Positions 1 through 8,874 of a stretch of 64,000 bases of DNA are shown piece by piece. Position 1 is the first letter of the stretch. Each line of letters starts with the position of its first letter. The position numbers and the translations under genes are program-made. The DNA lies in NCBI GenBank assembly GCA_016875405.1, contig VGRJ01000001.1, forward strand, positions 1-64,000, read 5' to 3'. Source of the DNA: Deltaproteobacteria bacterium. Lineage in GTDB: Bacteria; Myxococcota_A; Polyangia; Polyangiales; Polyangiaceae. The notes under the pieces were generated by a model. The model searched no databases. It had not been told where the DNA came from and was given only the letters and a program-made list of their open reading frames with translations.

Positions 1-1695
1 AGACTCGTGTGGCCGCTCGTCGTTGCGTCGACGCTCGCGGTCGGCTGTCAGCGGGCGCGCGCCCACGACACCGACTCGAGCGCGAAAGCGACCTCGAGCG
101 CCGCACCGCTCCCGTCGAGGGCCCTCGCGACCGACGCGGTGCTACCGCGGCCAGCCGAGAGCCCGAGCGCATCCCCCGGCGCGACCCGGACGGCCGCGGA
201 GCGCTGCGGCGACGCGCGAGAAGCCGCGCTGCTCGAGCCCGCTTTGCCGGGCGCCGAGGCTTACGAGCGCGAGCGCCTTGACTTCGCGCGAGTGCGCGGT
301 CGCTCCCTCCTCTGGAAGCGCGCCCCGGGAGCGCTGTCGCCCGCGCTGTCCGAGGCCCTCGCGCGGCGCGGCAAGCGCGACTCGGTCGTCGATGTGTTGC
401 GACGACTCGAGCGTCAGCTCGCCACACCCGCCGCGCGGCGCGACGCGTTCCTACGCGAGGGGTACTTGTTCGCCGACGACGTCGAGCTCGCGCTCGCGCT
501 CGTCGAGCAACTGCAGCTCGTCGAGCTGTTCGACGAGCCGATGCTCGTGCTCGAGCGCGGCGTGGAGCGTCACGTGCTCGTGCGCGCGCCGAAGACTCGG
601 TGGCTCGCCGAGCGTTATCTCTACAAAGGCGGACCGAACGCCGGCATGCCTGCCGAGCTCCTGCTCGGCGACCGCATCGCGACCCGCGCCGAAGCGCTCG
701 ACGCCGCCGCACCGCTCGTGGTCGACCTGCGCGCGCTCGCCGAGACGGTCTCGTTCGACCGCATTCGGCCGCTACGCTTGACCGAGCGACACCTCGTCGC
801 GGAGCTGCGCTACGGGCCGGACACCTGGGTGCCGGCGCTGCTCGAGGTCAGCGGCGCAAAGGCCGCGCTCGCCTGCGAGGCGCCGACTCCGGCCGCCGAA
901 GCGAAGCGCCGCGCGTTCGTCGCGGACCGTGCGCCGCTCGACGCCGCGATGGTGCGCGTCCGCGAGGTCGTACGCGCGATGACGAAGGAGGAGCTGCCGT
1001 TCGACGCGGCGCCCGAGCAAACGAACGGAGTGCTCCGGCGCGACTGGCGGCGCGCATACCTTCAGGGCAAGACCCAGTTCTCGAGCAGCGGGCGGGACTA
1101 CCCCGTCTACACGGACGATGGGCAGCCGCGCCCTCCGCAGGTGTGCATCGACTTCCTGACCGACGTGTGGGAGCGCGCGAGCGGGACCTGGTATCAGCCC
1201 GCCGTCGTCGAGGATCTCGAGGGCAAGCGCGGTCAGCTCGGGCCGCAGCCAAAGCTCCTCGAGGGCGGGATCCGCTTCGATCAGACGCGGATCAAGAATC
1301 GGCGGAGCGTCGTTCAGTTCGAGCGCTTCACGCGCAAGAACGACGAGCTCTTCGACGTGTGGGAGGTCCCGAAGCGCGAGCGTGTGAAGTTCGAGGAGCG
1401 GGCCGAGTTCTACCGCTACCTCGAGACCGCGGCTGACCGCTTCCGCGTCGGCGACATGCTGATCATCCACGGCTACAAGGAAGGCGGCAGGCCGCACTAC
1501 CACAGCCTTCTCATCACCGAGACCTGCCCGGTAACCGGTGCGATTTCGCTCGTCGCATCGAACGCGGTGAAGCCTCGTGAACAGACGCTCGAGGGGATCA
1601 TGCACCTCTCGCCCGGCCGCACATTGCGGTCGCGCATTCGCGTCCGCGCTCCGTGGCTCGGGCTCGTCGCGAAGACGAACGCTGCCCCGCGATGA
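1..1695 (+). CDS. Lipoprotein with papain/NlpC-like C-terminal domain (5' end probably cut by window edge)
   Basis: The frame is open to the left edge. The first start codon, GTG at 7, leaves only a 14-residue signal with no basic n-region before the lipobox LAVGC, so the true start is probably just outside the window. A low-complexity Ser/Ala linker follows the Cys. The last ~200 residues hold a Cys in QVCIDFLTDVW (codon 1144) and a later GDMLIIHGY...HYHSLLI strand (His codons near 1495). That order (Cys on a helix, then His on a strand) fits a papain-like NlpC/P60 or DUF1287-type fold. The fold call is my inference; residues 50-350 are unrecognised. The convergent gene begins 36 bp downstream. 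Confidence 0.7.
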   Translation, partial: RLVWPLVVASTLAVGCQRARAHDTDSSAKATSSAAPLPSRALATDAVLPRPAESPSASPGATRTAAERCGDAREAALLEPALPGAEAYERERLDFARVRGRSLLWKRAPGALSPALSEALARRGKRDSVVDVLRRLERQLATPAARRDAFLREGYLFADDVELALALVEQLQLVELFDEPMLVLERGVERHVLVRAPKTRWLAERYLYKGGPNAGMPAELLLGDRIATRAEALDAAAPLVVDLRALAETVSFDRIRPLRLTERHLVAELRYGPDTWVPALLEVSGAKAALACEAPTPAAEAKRRAFVADRAPLDAAMVRVREVVRAMTKEELPFDAAPEQTNGVLRRDWRRAYLQGKTQFSSSGRDYPVYTDDGQPRPPQVCIDFLTDVWERASGTWYQPAVVEDLEGKRGQLGPQPKLLEGGIRFDQTRIKNRRSVVQFERFTRKNDELFDVWEVPKRERVKFEERAEFYRYLETAADRFRVGDMLIIHGYKEGGRPHYHSLLITETCPVTGAISLVASNAVKPREQTLEGIMHLSPGRTLRSRIRVRAPWLGLVAKTNAAPR

Positions 1696-1731
1696 GGCGA
1701 CGTCGCGGGGACGACGGCGCGCCTCCCTCGG

Positions 1732-2406
1732 TCACTCGACCGCGAGCGTGAACGCGACCTGCGCCTTGACCGGAATGCACTCGGTCTCGTCGCAGACGCC
1801 GAACTTGAGCGTGCCGGAGATCGTCTTCGTGCCGCCGGTAGAGGCCGTGAGCGTGACGGGGATCGAGCTGCGCTTCTCGCCAAACGCGGCGCCGGAGAAC
1901 TTCTCGGCCGCGAACGAGATCCCCTCGGGCGCCGGATCGGGCTTGAACACCGACGGGTACTTCTCGTTGCAGTGGTAGCGGCCCGACGCGGTGAAGACCG
2001 CGGCGAGGGGCACGGCCGCTCCCACCTTTGCGCGCTGCGGACCCGAGAGGTAGGCCGCGTATTCGGCGCCCGTTCGTCGATGGCCCTCTACCATCGGGGC
2101 GGACGCTGGCTCGACCGCGACCGCCGAAGCCGCTCCGGTCGAAAGGACCTCCGCGGCGGTGCCGGTGCCGGAGGGCCGCCCGCCACGTGCGGCCGCGGGG
2201 CTCTCGGCGGGTGGAGCCGCGGCCGGCGGGCTCGAGGCGTGGCTCGCCGGCGAGCTCGTTTCAGCGGCCGTCGCGAGCGGCGACGGTGAGCCCGACGTCG
2301 CCGCGGACGCCACGCGGGAAGTCTCGCCCGACGGCGGCGCTTCGGTCGAGCACGCCAGCGCGAGCGTGGTGAGGAGCGAGAGAGAGCTTCGGCCCGAGCG
2401 CGTCAT
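1732..2406 (-). CDS. Lipoprotein with DsbD-N/DsbC-like C-terminal domain
   Basis: The product is 224 aa. The start is the ATG giving MTRSGRSSLSLLTTLALAC, a short lipoprotein signal with Cys19. A Ser/Ala/Pro linker runs to about residue 110. The C-terminal ~110 residues include YHCNEKYPSVF and GTLKFGVCDETECIPVK. A CDETxCIPPK-like strand is typical of the immunoglobulin-like N-terminal domain of DsbD and related thiol-disulfide corrector domains. A role handling disulfides or docking a redox partner outside the inner membrane is inferred. It lies 26 bp downstream of the coiled-coil gene on the same strand, so co-transcription is likely. Confidence 0.72.
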   Translation of the reverse strand: MTRSGRSSLSLLTTLALACSTEAPPSGETSRVASAATSGSPSPLATAAETSSPASHASSPPAAAPPAESPAAARGGRPSGTGTAAEVLSTGAASAVAVEPASAPMVEGHRRTGAEYAAYLSGPQRAKVGAAVPLAAVFTASGRYHCNEKYPSVFKPDPAPEGISFAAEKFSGAAFGEKRSSIPVTLTASTGGTKTISGTLKFGVCDETECIPVKAQVAFTLAVE

Positions 2407-2432
2407 GGGAGAGTCCTGCGCGGCGAGGTCGC

Positions 2433-4277
2433 CTAGCCCTCGACCGCAACCCCGAGGCGTCGGCGGAGCGTCGCGCAGCGCTTCGAGGTGAAGAAGAGGA
2501 CGAGCTCGTCGAGCATGCCATCGACGTCGCTCGAGCCCTCGGCGCGAAGCACGGTCTCGGCGGCCGCGAGGTCGTTCGAGAGCAGCAAGCCCGTGCTCGC
2601 GACGGTGCGCTCGACCGACTCGAGCCAGCGCGCGATGTTGAGCCGCCCCCCGTTCTCGACGAAGCGCGCGAGCGAGCGGCGCAGGCGCGCGCGCCCAGGC
2701 TCGCCGAGCAGCGGCTTGATGATCACGCCGAGAGGCTCGACGCGGGCTCTCGTCTCCTCGGTCAGCGCGAGCTGCGGGTCGACGACGAGCAGGGCCGCGA
2801 TGACCCAGTCCTCGAGCCGCCGGATCGACCCCGACGGCCGAGCGAGCAGATGCTCCCGTCGGTACCACGCGAGATGGCTTCCCGCGAGAAAGGCGAGCTC
2901 TCGAGGCGAGCGGCCCTCGAGCGCGCGGAGCCCGAGGCGCGTCGCGGGACGCGGCGTGAGTACGATGTCCGCACCCCGGTCGAGGTCACGCGCAAGGTGA
3001 ATGGGCGGCAGCTTGACGCCGAGGATCGCCGCGGCCCAGCTGAGACAGCGCACCGCGGGCTCGGTCGAGCGCTGCGGATCGACGAGCGTCGTCGGATCGA
3101 GCTCATCGGGCGTCAGGCTCGCCCGCAGCGCGGTGACGTGTCCGAGCAACACCGCTGGTGCGATCTCGGCGAGCGTGTCCCCGATGGTGCGATCCTGCTC
3201 CGGGTGGACGAGGAGCTCGCGCCACTCGTCCTCGAATACCGCGCGCGTCGGGCGGACCACGGCCTCCTCGAAATGGGCGAGGTACGTGGCGCGCTCCTGG
3301 TCGTGCGCCTCGCCGATGAAGACGAGCGCGTGGGCGATGCAGTAGCGACGATCGAGATCGTCGGCGCGCTGCAACGACCGATACAGGGCGCGGAGCAGAT
3401 CGGGATCGCGCGGACTCGTCTTGAGGAGCCGATGCAGCTCGGCCGGATCGTTCCGCGGCACCACGACGCGCGGAGCCTCGTGGAGCTTCGGGACGGGCGG
3501 CAGCGGCGGGATCGGCGCAGCTGAGACGGCCTCGACGACCTCCTCCTCGACGTCGACAACGATGACGTCCGAGGCAGCCGCGCGCAGCGCCTCGGAGATC
3601 GGACGACGCGAGCGGTGGCGACCGGGCGCCCGAGGTTCGACGGCGCGTGCCTCGGCACGGGGGGTCGCGAGGGCGTCGGGCACGGCAGGCTCGGCGCGCG
3701 AAGCCTCTGCGGCCTCGGACACGTCAGCGGGCGGAGCGTCCGCCTCGTCGCCCGCGCACTCGAGCTCGCCGAGGCGCTCCTCGAACTCGGCGACGCGAGC
3801 GGCGAGCCGCTCGTTCTCCTGCTCGAGGCGCTCACCCTCACCGACGAGGCGCGCGTTGTCGGCCTCGAGACGATCGACTCGCGACGAGAGCACCACGCGC
3901 TCGAGCTCGAGCGAGCTCTCGCGGGCGTCCCATGAGTCAGCGAGCGGCGCGAGGCTCTTGCGCGACCGTCGCGACGCGCGCGACCCGTCACGTAGCTCGT
4001 CCTCGTCATGCCCCTTCTCGACCACCGCGACGCGATGCCGGGCCTCATGCGCGGCGAGGAGCGTCTCCTCGACAGGGCGCGTCGCAGCGTCGTCGAGCCC
4101 GAGCAGCTCGGCGGCGGTGCGGAGCTGGCGCCGCTTGTCGGGCGTGATGAGGCCGTCCCAGATCACCTCAGCGAAGAGCGCAGCGTACCGCGCCTCGGCT
4201 TCCGAGAGCTCCACGCCGAACGCCGTTGACGTTGGCAGGAACGCGGTGGCGTCGTGTGTGAACGGCTCGTCTGACAT
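2433..4277 (-). CDS. Conserved hypothetical protein with central coiled coil
   Basis: The product is 614 aa from an ATG giving MSDEPFTHDATAF. The N-terminus (1-90) is acidic and helical. Residues about 130-180 form a coiled coil of ELE/RLEAD/ERLEQENERL heptads. An Ala/Glu-rich linker is followed by a folded ~370-residue C-terminal region with aromatic and Leu-rich helices. No signal peptide or membrane segment is visible, so a cytoplasmic location is likely. I do not recognise the family. The tRNA-Leu gene begins 69 bp upstream on the opposite strand. Confidence 0.7.
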   Translation of the reverse strand: MSDEPFTHDATAFLPTSTAFGVELSEAEARYAALFAEVIWDGLITPDKRRQLRTAAELLGLDDAATRPVEETLLAAHEARHRVAVVEKGHDEDELRDGSRASRRSRKSLAPLADSWDARESSLELERVVLSSRVDRLEADNARLVGEGERLEQENERLAARVAEFEERLGELECAGDEADAPPADVSEAAEASRAEPAVPDALATPRAEARAVEPRAPGRHRSRRPISEALRAAASDVIVVDVEEEVVEAVSAAPIPPLPPVPKLHEAPRVVVPRNDPAELHRLLKTSPRDPDLLRALYRSLQRADDLDRRYCIAHALVFIGEAHDQERATYLAHFEEAVVRPTRAVFEDEWRELLVHPEQDRTIGDTLAEIAPAVLLGHVTALRASLTPDELDPTTLVDPQRSTEPAVRCLSWAAAILGVKLPPIHLARDLDRGADIVLTPRPATRLGLRALEGRSPRELAFLAGSHLAWYRREHLLARPSGSIRRLEDWVIAALLVVDPQLALTEETRARVEPLGVIIKPLLGEPGRARLRRSLARFVENGGRLNIARWLESVERTVASTGLLLSNDLAAAETVLRAEGSSDVDGMLDELVLFFTSKRCATLRRRLGVAVEG

Positions 4278-4346
4278 GGGCCCCCGTGACCTCCGCTCGA
4301 GAGGCACCGCGCCAACGCGGTGCCATCCTGGTAGGCTACCAAGCTC

Positions 4347-4432
4347 GGCCCCTTGGCGGAATTGGCAGACGCGGCGGACTTAAAATCCGCGAGCTCTTAC
4401 GAGCTGTCCCGGTTCGACCCCGGGCGGGGCCA
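4347..4432 (+). tRNA. tRNA-Leu (anticodon UAA)
   Basis: The 86-nt cloverleaf has acceptor arms GGCCCCT/CGGGGCC with a U7-C66 mismatch and a D-arm beginning TGGCGGAATTGG. The anticodon stem GCGGA/TCCGC carries the loop CTTAAAA, with anticodon TAA at 4381-4383. A long variable arm (GAGCTCTTACGAGCTG region) shows a class II tRNA, and the T-loop is TTCGACC. The discriminator is A73, and the genomic sequence continues CCG, so CCA is not fully encoded. It reads UUA, a rare codon at this G+C content. Confidence 0.95.
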
Positions 4433-4489
4433 CCGAGCATCCCGGTTCGCGACACGGCGGAACGGAGCACGCTCTCCGGCGCGCTCGAG

Positions 4490-5050
4490 TCAGCGCTTCA
4501 CGCGCTCGAGGTACTTGCCGTCACGCGTGTCGACCTTGATCCACTCGCCCTCGTTGATGAAGAGCGGGACCTGCACGACCGCGCCGGTCGACAGCGTCGC
4601 CGGCTTGGACGCGCCGCCAGAGGTGTCGCCCTTCACGCCAGGCTCGCTCTCGACGATCTGAAGCTCGACGTGTGCGGGCAGCTCGCAGGCGATCGGGCGC
4701 TCGCCGAGGATCGTCACCTCGACGCTCATGCCGTCGGCGAGGAAGAGCTTCTGGTCGCCGACGACCTCGGCCGGTACGTACTGCTGGTCACCCGAGTGCG
4801 GGTCCATGAAGACGAAGCTGTCACCATCCTGGTAGATGTACGTCATCTGACGCATCTCGACGTCGGCGACCTCGAGGCTCTCACCGCTCTTCCAGGTCTT
4901 CTCGACGGTGTTGCCGGTCTCGAGGTTGCGGAGCCGGCAGCGCGTGAAGGCCTGCCCCTTGCCGGGCTTGACGAACTGGAAGTCGACGACGATGTAGGGC
5001 TGGCCGTCGACCATGAGCTTGAGGTTCTTGCGGATGTCACTCGTGTCCAT
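4490..5050 (-). CDS. efp: Translation elongation factor P
   Basis: The product is 186 aa, the normal EF-P length, from the ATG giving MDTSDIRKNLKLMVDG. The KOW-like N-terminal domain has the loop KPGKGQAFTR, with Lys31 at the position modified in many EF-Ps. It is followed by the two OB domains (EMRQMTYIYQDGDSFVFMD; ELPAHVELQIVESEPG). EF-P relieves ribosome stalling at polyproline stretches, which are frequent in the proteins of this window. No EpmA/EpmB or EarP gene is nearby, so the modification type cannot be read. It is convergent with tRNA-Leu and divergent from the TPR gene. Confidence 0.97.
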   Translation of the reverse strand: MDTSDIRKNLKLMVDGQPYIVVDFQFVKPGKGQAFTRCRLRNLETGNTVEKTWKSGESLEVADVEMRQMTYIYQDGDSFVFMDPHSGDQQYVPAEVVGDQKLFLADGMSVEVTILGERPIACELPAHVELQIVESEPGVKGDTSGGASKPATLSTGAVVQVPLFINEGEWIKVDTRDGKYLERVKR

Positions 5051-5106
5051 GGGGCGCGCGGCATGTAGCACGACTCGTCGGCGATTTATATGGCAAGCTT
5101 CTTGTC

Positions 5107-5967
5107 GTGGATGACCTCGACGAAGAGCTTCGCGACATCAAGCGTGAGATCATCGAGTCGCGCGGCCTCGTCATCAAGACGAACAACCTGACCAACGCCC
5201 TCGCGGCGGACCTGAAGACCATCGGCCGAAGGCAGCAGACGTTCGAGCGCCGCGCCTTCTGGAACAGCGCCGCGGCGAACGTCCTCTTCGTGGTCGTGGT
5301 CCTCGGCGTGGTGAAGGTGTCGTGGGACTTTCGCGCGGACTCGGTCGAGCGCGAGATCACTCGCTCGCAGACCGAAGGGAAGCGGCTGCGCGAAGAGCTC
5401 GACGGCGTGCAGCGCTTCGAGGACGAGCGGGCACGCGCGGAATCTGCCGCCGCGACCTTCTACGAGCTGATCCGGACCGGGAAGCGAAAGGAGCTCCTCG
5501 AGGGCTACGAGGCCGTCGCCAAGGAGCGGCTCACCCGCGCCGAACGCGCGTTCTTCGGGGACGAGGTCAAGCGCGCGCGCGGTCAACTCTCGGTGGCCGC
5601 CTACCACACGGGCATCGACCAGGTGCGGACCGGCAAGTGGCAAGAGGCCGTCGCCTCGCTCGAGGATGCGCTTCGCAACGACGACGCCGGGACCCACGCG
5701 CCCGCGGCGCGGCTCGCGCTCGCGCAGGCGTACCGCAAGCTGAACCGCCAGCGAGACGCGATCCCGCTCCTCGTCAAGCTGTCGGAGGCCTCGGCGGATC
5801 CCGAGGTCCAGGACGACGCGGCGTTCCTGCTCTCCGAGTGCTTGGTCGACATCCAGGCTTGGAACGACGCCAAGACCGCGCTGCGCACCTTCCTGCGGCG
5901 GTTCCCGCAGAGCTCGTTCGCGAACGACGCACGCATGACCCTCGCGGACGTCGAGGCGAAGCACTGA
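5107..5967 (+). CDS. Membrane-anchored TPR (YbgF/TolA-like) protein
   Basis: The product is 286 aa from a GTG start. Residues 1-50 are a charged cytoplasmic helix. One membrane segment (FWNSAAANVLFVVVVLGVV, about 55-75) is followed by a coiled coil and then three to four TPR-like helical pairs from residue ~160. Examples are GIDQVRTGKWQEAVASLEDAL, ALAQAYRKLNRQRDAIPLL and AWNDAKTALRTFLRRFP. TPRs suggest a scaffold at the inner membrane facing the periplasm. The next gene begins 28 bp downstream on the same strand. A TATATG element at 5087-5092 could be a -10 box but lacks a clear -35. Confidence 0.78.
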   Translation: MDDLDEELRDIKREIIESRGLVIKTNNLTNALAADLKTIGRRQQTFERRAFWNSAAANVLFVVVVLGVVKVSWDFRADSVEREITRSQTEGKRLREELDGVQRFEDERARAESAAATFYELIRTGKRKELLEGYEAVAKERLTRAERAFFGDEVKRARGQLSVAAYHTGIDQVRTGKWQEAVASLEDALRNDDAGTHAPAARLALAQAYRKLNRQRDAIPLLVKLSEASADPEVQDDAAFLLSECLVDIQAWNDAKTALRTFLRRFPQSSFANDARMTLADVEAKH

Positions 5968-5995
5968 CGCCCCCGTGATATAGGGCGCCACGAAC

Positions 5996-6937
5996 ATGAC
6001 GGGCCTCGACCGGAAGCTCCTCCTCCTGCGCGAGCTGTTGCAGACGCCGCGCGAAGAGCTCGTCCACTTTCCGCGGCGGGCAGGTCTTTACACGCAGCCC
6101 TCGCGCGAGGAGCTCGAGCAAGCGCAGGACCTCGTCGAGGCGATCGTGCAGGCGCTTGGCGAAGACGGCGGACCGGCCTGGCAGCGCGTGCGCGACGCCT
6201 GGCTCGGCTCGCGGCGGCGGCACGGCGCCCCTCCGGCCCCGGGTCTCGTCGATCCGCCTGCGCCCGCGTGGATCGGCGCGCAGCCCGCGAAGCCGGCGCT
6301 CGGCGACCCGGCGCCCGGGACCGAGGATGCGGCCTCGCTCGAACGGCAACGCCAGCGCTTCGTCCCTCAGGCTCCGCCAGTCTCAGTGGCAGCTGCGATG
6401 CCCCTCGCGCTCTCGCAGACGCCGCCGACGCCGCCCATCTCCCCGCTGCGCGAGCTGCTCGCCGCGGAGGCTCGAGCGCAGCCGCCCGCGCCCCCTCCGA
6501 TGCCACACCACGCCGCCGCGCGCCCGACCGGCCCCACCCTACCGCCAACTCCCGTCTGGCCGCGTGAGGCCGCCTGGCCACCTGCGCCGCCGGTCCACGG
6601 AGAGTCCTACGCCCTCGGCCCCGCGGTTGCGGTCGGCGCAAGCCCTGCGGTGACCGCGCCGCCGGCGCACGCCCCGTCGCGCGAAGTGCGGGCGCTCGGG
6701 GGTGTGGATCTCGGCGCCTGGACGACCTCGCGGTACGCGGCCCTGTGCGCGGCCTGTTCGGCCGACCCGGCGCGAGCCGCCGATACCGCGCGCGAGTACG
6801 GCCTCCCCGACGAAGCGTCGCGCCGCCTCGTCGCGGACTACTTCACGGATCGCTTCGACCGCGATCCGACCGAGCAAGAGCTGTGGGAGCGACTCGTCCA
6901 GCAGTTCCGCAAGCGCCTCGTCCATCGAACGACATGA
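5996..6937 (+). CDS. Hypothetical proline-rich protein
   Basis: The product is 313 aa from an ATG 28 bp after the TPR gene, probably the same transcript. The N-terminal ~65 residues and C-terminal ~90 residues look folded. The C-terminus has helices with many Arg and Glu residues (DYFTDRFDRDPTEQELWERL). They are joined by a long Pro/Ala linker. No signal peptide or membrane span is seen. I do not recognise the family. The proline content makes it a likely EF-P-dependent client (inference). Confidence 0.62.
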   Translation: MTGLDRKLLLLRELLQTPREELVHFPRRAGLYTQPSREELEQAQDLVEAIVQALGEDGGPAWQRVRDAWLGSRRRHGAPPAPGLVDPPAPAWIGAQPAKPALGDPAPGTEDAASLERQRQRFVPQAPPVSVAAAMPLALSQTPPTPPISPLRELLAAEARAQPPAPPPMPHHAAARPTGPTLPPTPVWPREAAWPPAPPVHGESYALGPAVAVGASPAVTAPPAHAPSREVRALGGVDLGAWTTSRYAALCAACSADPARAADTAREYGLPDEASRRLVADYFTDRFDRDPTEQELWERLVQQFRKRLVHRTT

Positions 6938-6945
6938 CGAGCGCC

Positions 6946-6977
6946 ACGGTCACGGGTTGATTTTTATCAAGCACCGT
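6946..6977. terminator. Possible bidirectional terminator between convergent genes
   Basis: An inverted repeat ACGGT...ACCGT encloses a second one, TTGAT-tttt-ATCAA (6957-6970), in the 39-bp gap between two convergent genes. The A/T-rich core stands out in this G+C-rich sequence. The stems are short and interrupted, so the call is tentative. Confidence 0.33.
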
Positions 6978-7888
6978 CACGCCTGAGCGGGCCACACGCG
7001 CTCGCGCGGCACCCACTCGGCACGACCGGGGCCGAGCTCGCAGAGAAAGTGGCCTCCCTGACCGCCGAGGAGCGTCGCCGAGTAGGTCGCGCCGTCGCTC
7101 CAGAGCACCTGGACGGGCATCCCCGCGTAGGGCAGGGGCGTACTCGAGGGTGTCGGCGCTCCGGTCTGCGGTGACTCGAGCGGTCGCGCGTGCGGCCCGA
7201 GCAGCGCGTCGTCGAGATGCAGCGCGTGTCGATACGCGCCGAACAGCAGCGCCGCCGAGAGGACGAGGGTGCCGGCGACGCCGAGGAGCATGAGCCCGAC
7301 GTCGCTCGGCGCGACCCCGTAGCCACCCTGGCTCATGAGCGCCCAGTCGTAGAAGCCGTGGATCCCCACCGCCACGGTGAGTCCGCCGACGATCCAGCCC
7401 GCCGCGGCACCGCGCGCGAACCGCGCGCGCCCGACGAAGTATCCCATGAGCCCGGAGGCGAGCGCGTGCATCGGCACCGCGGTGAGGGCCCGCAAGATCC
7501 CGATCGCGAGGTTCCCGCCGGCGTAGAGGATGTTCTCGAGGAGCGCGAAGCCGAGGCTCGCGGCGGCGGTGTAGAGGATGCCGTCCATGACCTCGTCGAA
7601 GTGCGGCTTCCGCCAGAGGTAGACGAGCACGCAGGCGAGCTTCAGCGTCTCCTCTGTGAACCCCGCGATGAGGAACGCGTCGAGGAAGCGGCCGCCCGCG
7701 TGGGTCACGTCGCCAAGGGCCGCCGACATCGCGAGCTCGATGAGCGCCGCGGGGATGCACGATCCGATGCCGAGGAGCACGACGTTGCGCACGCTCCCCG
7801 GCGGCTCAGGCCGCTTCGAGTCGAGGCGCTGAAACACCCAGAGGAGGAAAAGCGCGGGTGCGATCGCGACGGCGAGCGTGAGCTGCAC
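6977..7888 (-). CDS. PrsW family intramembrane metalloprotease
   Basis: The product is 303 aa. Its hydrophobic N-terminal two thirds carry the PrsW signatures: EETLK in a membrane helix (FLIAGFTEETLKLACVL), FDEVMDGI, GFALLEN, a conserved His in MHALASGLMGYF, and GIHGFYDW. The Glu and His residues match the metal-binding glutamate/histidine positions of this glutamic-type intramembrane protease family. PrsW in Bacillus cleaves the anti-sigma factor RsiW. The substrate here is unknown; an ECF/anti-sigma pair lies 12 kb away and is only a speculative target. The C-terminal ~70 residues form a soluble tail. Confidence 0.88.
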   Translation of the reverse strand: MQLTLAVAIAPALFLLWVFQRLDSKRPEPPGSVRNVVLLGIGSCIPAALIELAMSAALGDVTHAGGRFLDAFLIAGFTEETLKLACVLVYLWRKPHFDEVMDGILYTAAASLGFALLENILYAGGNLAIGILRALTAVPMHALASGLMGYFVGRARFARGAAAGWIVGGLTVAVGIHGFYDWALMSQGGYGVAPSDVGLMLLGVAGTLVLSAALLFGAYRHALHLDDALLGPHARPLESPQTGAPTPSSTPLPYAGMPVQVLWSDGATYSATLLGGQGGHFLCELGPGRAEWVPRERVWPAQA

Positions 7889-8070
7889 GCGGCGAGCATG
7901 ACACAGACGAGTCGCAGGCCGCCTTTCTTTGATGCTTCAGTGTAGAACCCTTGACCGCTCGCCGGACTCACAGTCCGAGCCCGGCGACGGCGTTGTCGCG
8001 GCGCAGGCTCGCGATATGGCGTCAAATTCGGCCTCTGAGGCGCTCGTGGACTAGAAATGCCGGCCAGCCT

Positions 8071-8874
8071 ATGCGCGCGTCCGGCTCGCTTCTGCTCATC
8101 CTCACAGGGAGTCTGTTCGCGTGCGATGCGGCCATCGATGAACGTGAGGCATCGAGCGGTCGCATCGCCACGGGGGCCGCCGCGTTGGACCTCGCGACGA
8201 GGGCGGGCGTCGAGGTCGCCGGAGGCCAAAGCCTTCCGGCGAGTCGACCACAGGAGCCGCGCGACAAAAGACACGAAGAAGAAGAGGTCACGTGCGCGCG
8301 TACCGCGATGTCGGGCCGCGACCTCGCCGTCGTTCTCGCGCGTGGGCACGTCGCGCGGTTCGGTCGAGAACCGGAGGAGCGACGGCTCCTCGGTGCGTGG
8401 TCGCTCGCAGCCCTCGAGGGGCACCGCGGCGAGCGACTCTACGGCTACAACATCGGCAACCTGATGCCTGCGAAAGGGATGCCGTCGTGCCTGCACCCGA
8501 CAGCGAGTGAGGCGGGGCGCCCGGTGCGCCTCCGTATGTTCTCGACGCCAAGCGAGGGCGCGGAGGCGTTCTGGGCAGCGCTCGGACCAACCAGCGGGCC
8601 CCTCTTCGCCGATCTCGATCAAGGTCGCTGGCTCGCGTTTGCCGATGCCCTCGCGGAACGGGGCTTTCATCGCGCCGAGCCCGAGCGATACCGAGACGGG
8701 CTGCCTCGGCTCGCCGAGTCCGCGACGCAGCTCCTCTTGCCGCGCCTCCGCGGCGAGCTCGCGGCGCGCGAACCCTCCGCCTCGTCAACCGAGCTGTTCG
8801 GAGCGTATTCACGCTTGCCCGTCTCGGTCTTCGTGTCGAAGAGCTCACCCGTCCACATCCCTAAAACCATATGA
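8071..8874 (+). CDS. Lysozyme-like (glucosaminidase-type) lipoprotein
   Basis: The product is 267 aa from the ATG giving MRASGSLLLILTGSLFAC, a clear lipoprotein signal. From residue ~75 it resembles FlgJ/glucosaminidase domains. SLAALEGHRGERLYGYNIGN has the helix-Glu-Gly and the following (F/Y)xIxN pattern, with a candidate catalytic Glu in AALEG. MFSTPSEGAEAFW and FADALAERGF then match the later helices. A peptidoglycan-cleaving or -binding role in the envelope is inferred. Its TGA overlaps the next ATG (ATGA), showing tight coupling to the FGE-like gene. An earlier in-frame start is possible but would spoil the signal peptide. Confidence 0.72.
   Translation: MRASGSLLLILTGSLFACDAAIDEREASSGRIATGAAALDLATRAGVEVAGGQSLPASRPQEPRDKRHEEEEVTCARTAMSGRDLAVVLARGHVARFGREPEERRLLGAWSLAALEGHRGERLYGYNIGNLMPAKGMPSCLHPTASEAGRPVRLRMFSTPSEGAEAFWAALGPTSGPLFADLDQGRWLAFADALAERGFHRAEPERYRDGLPRLAESATQLLLPRLRGELAAREPSASSTELFGAYSRLPVSVFVSKSSPVHIPKTI

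Noticed and set aside
4286-5068. 260-codon plus-strand frame over tRNA-Leu and efp
   Set aside because: It runs through a tRNA and opposite an unmistakable EF-P gene.
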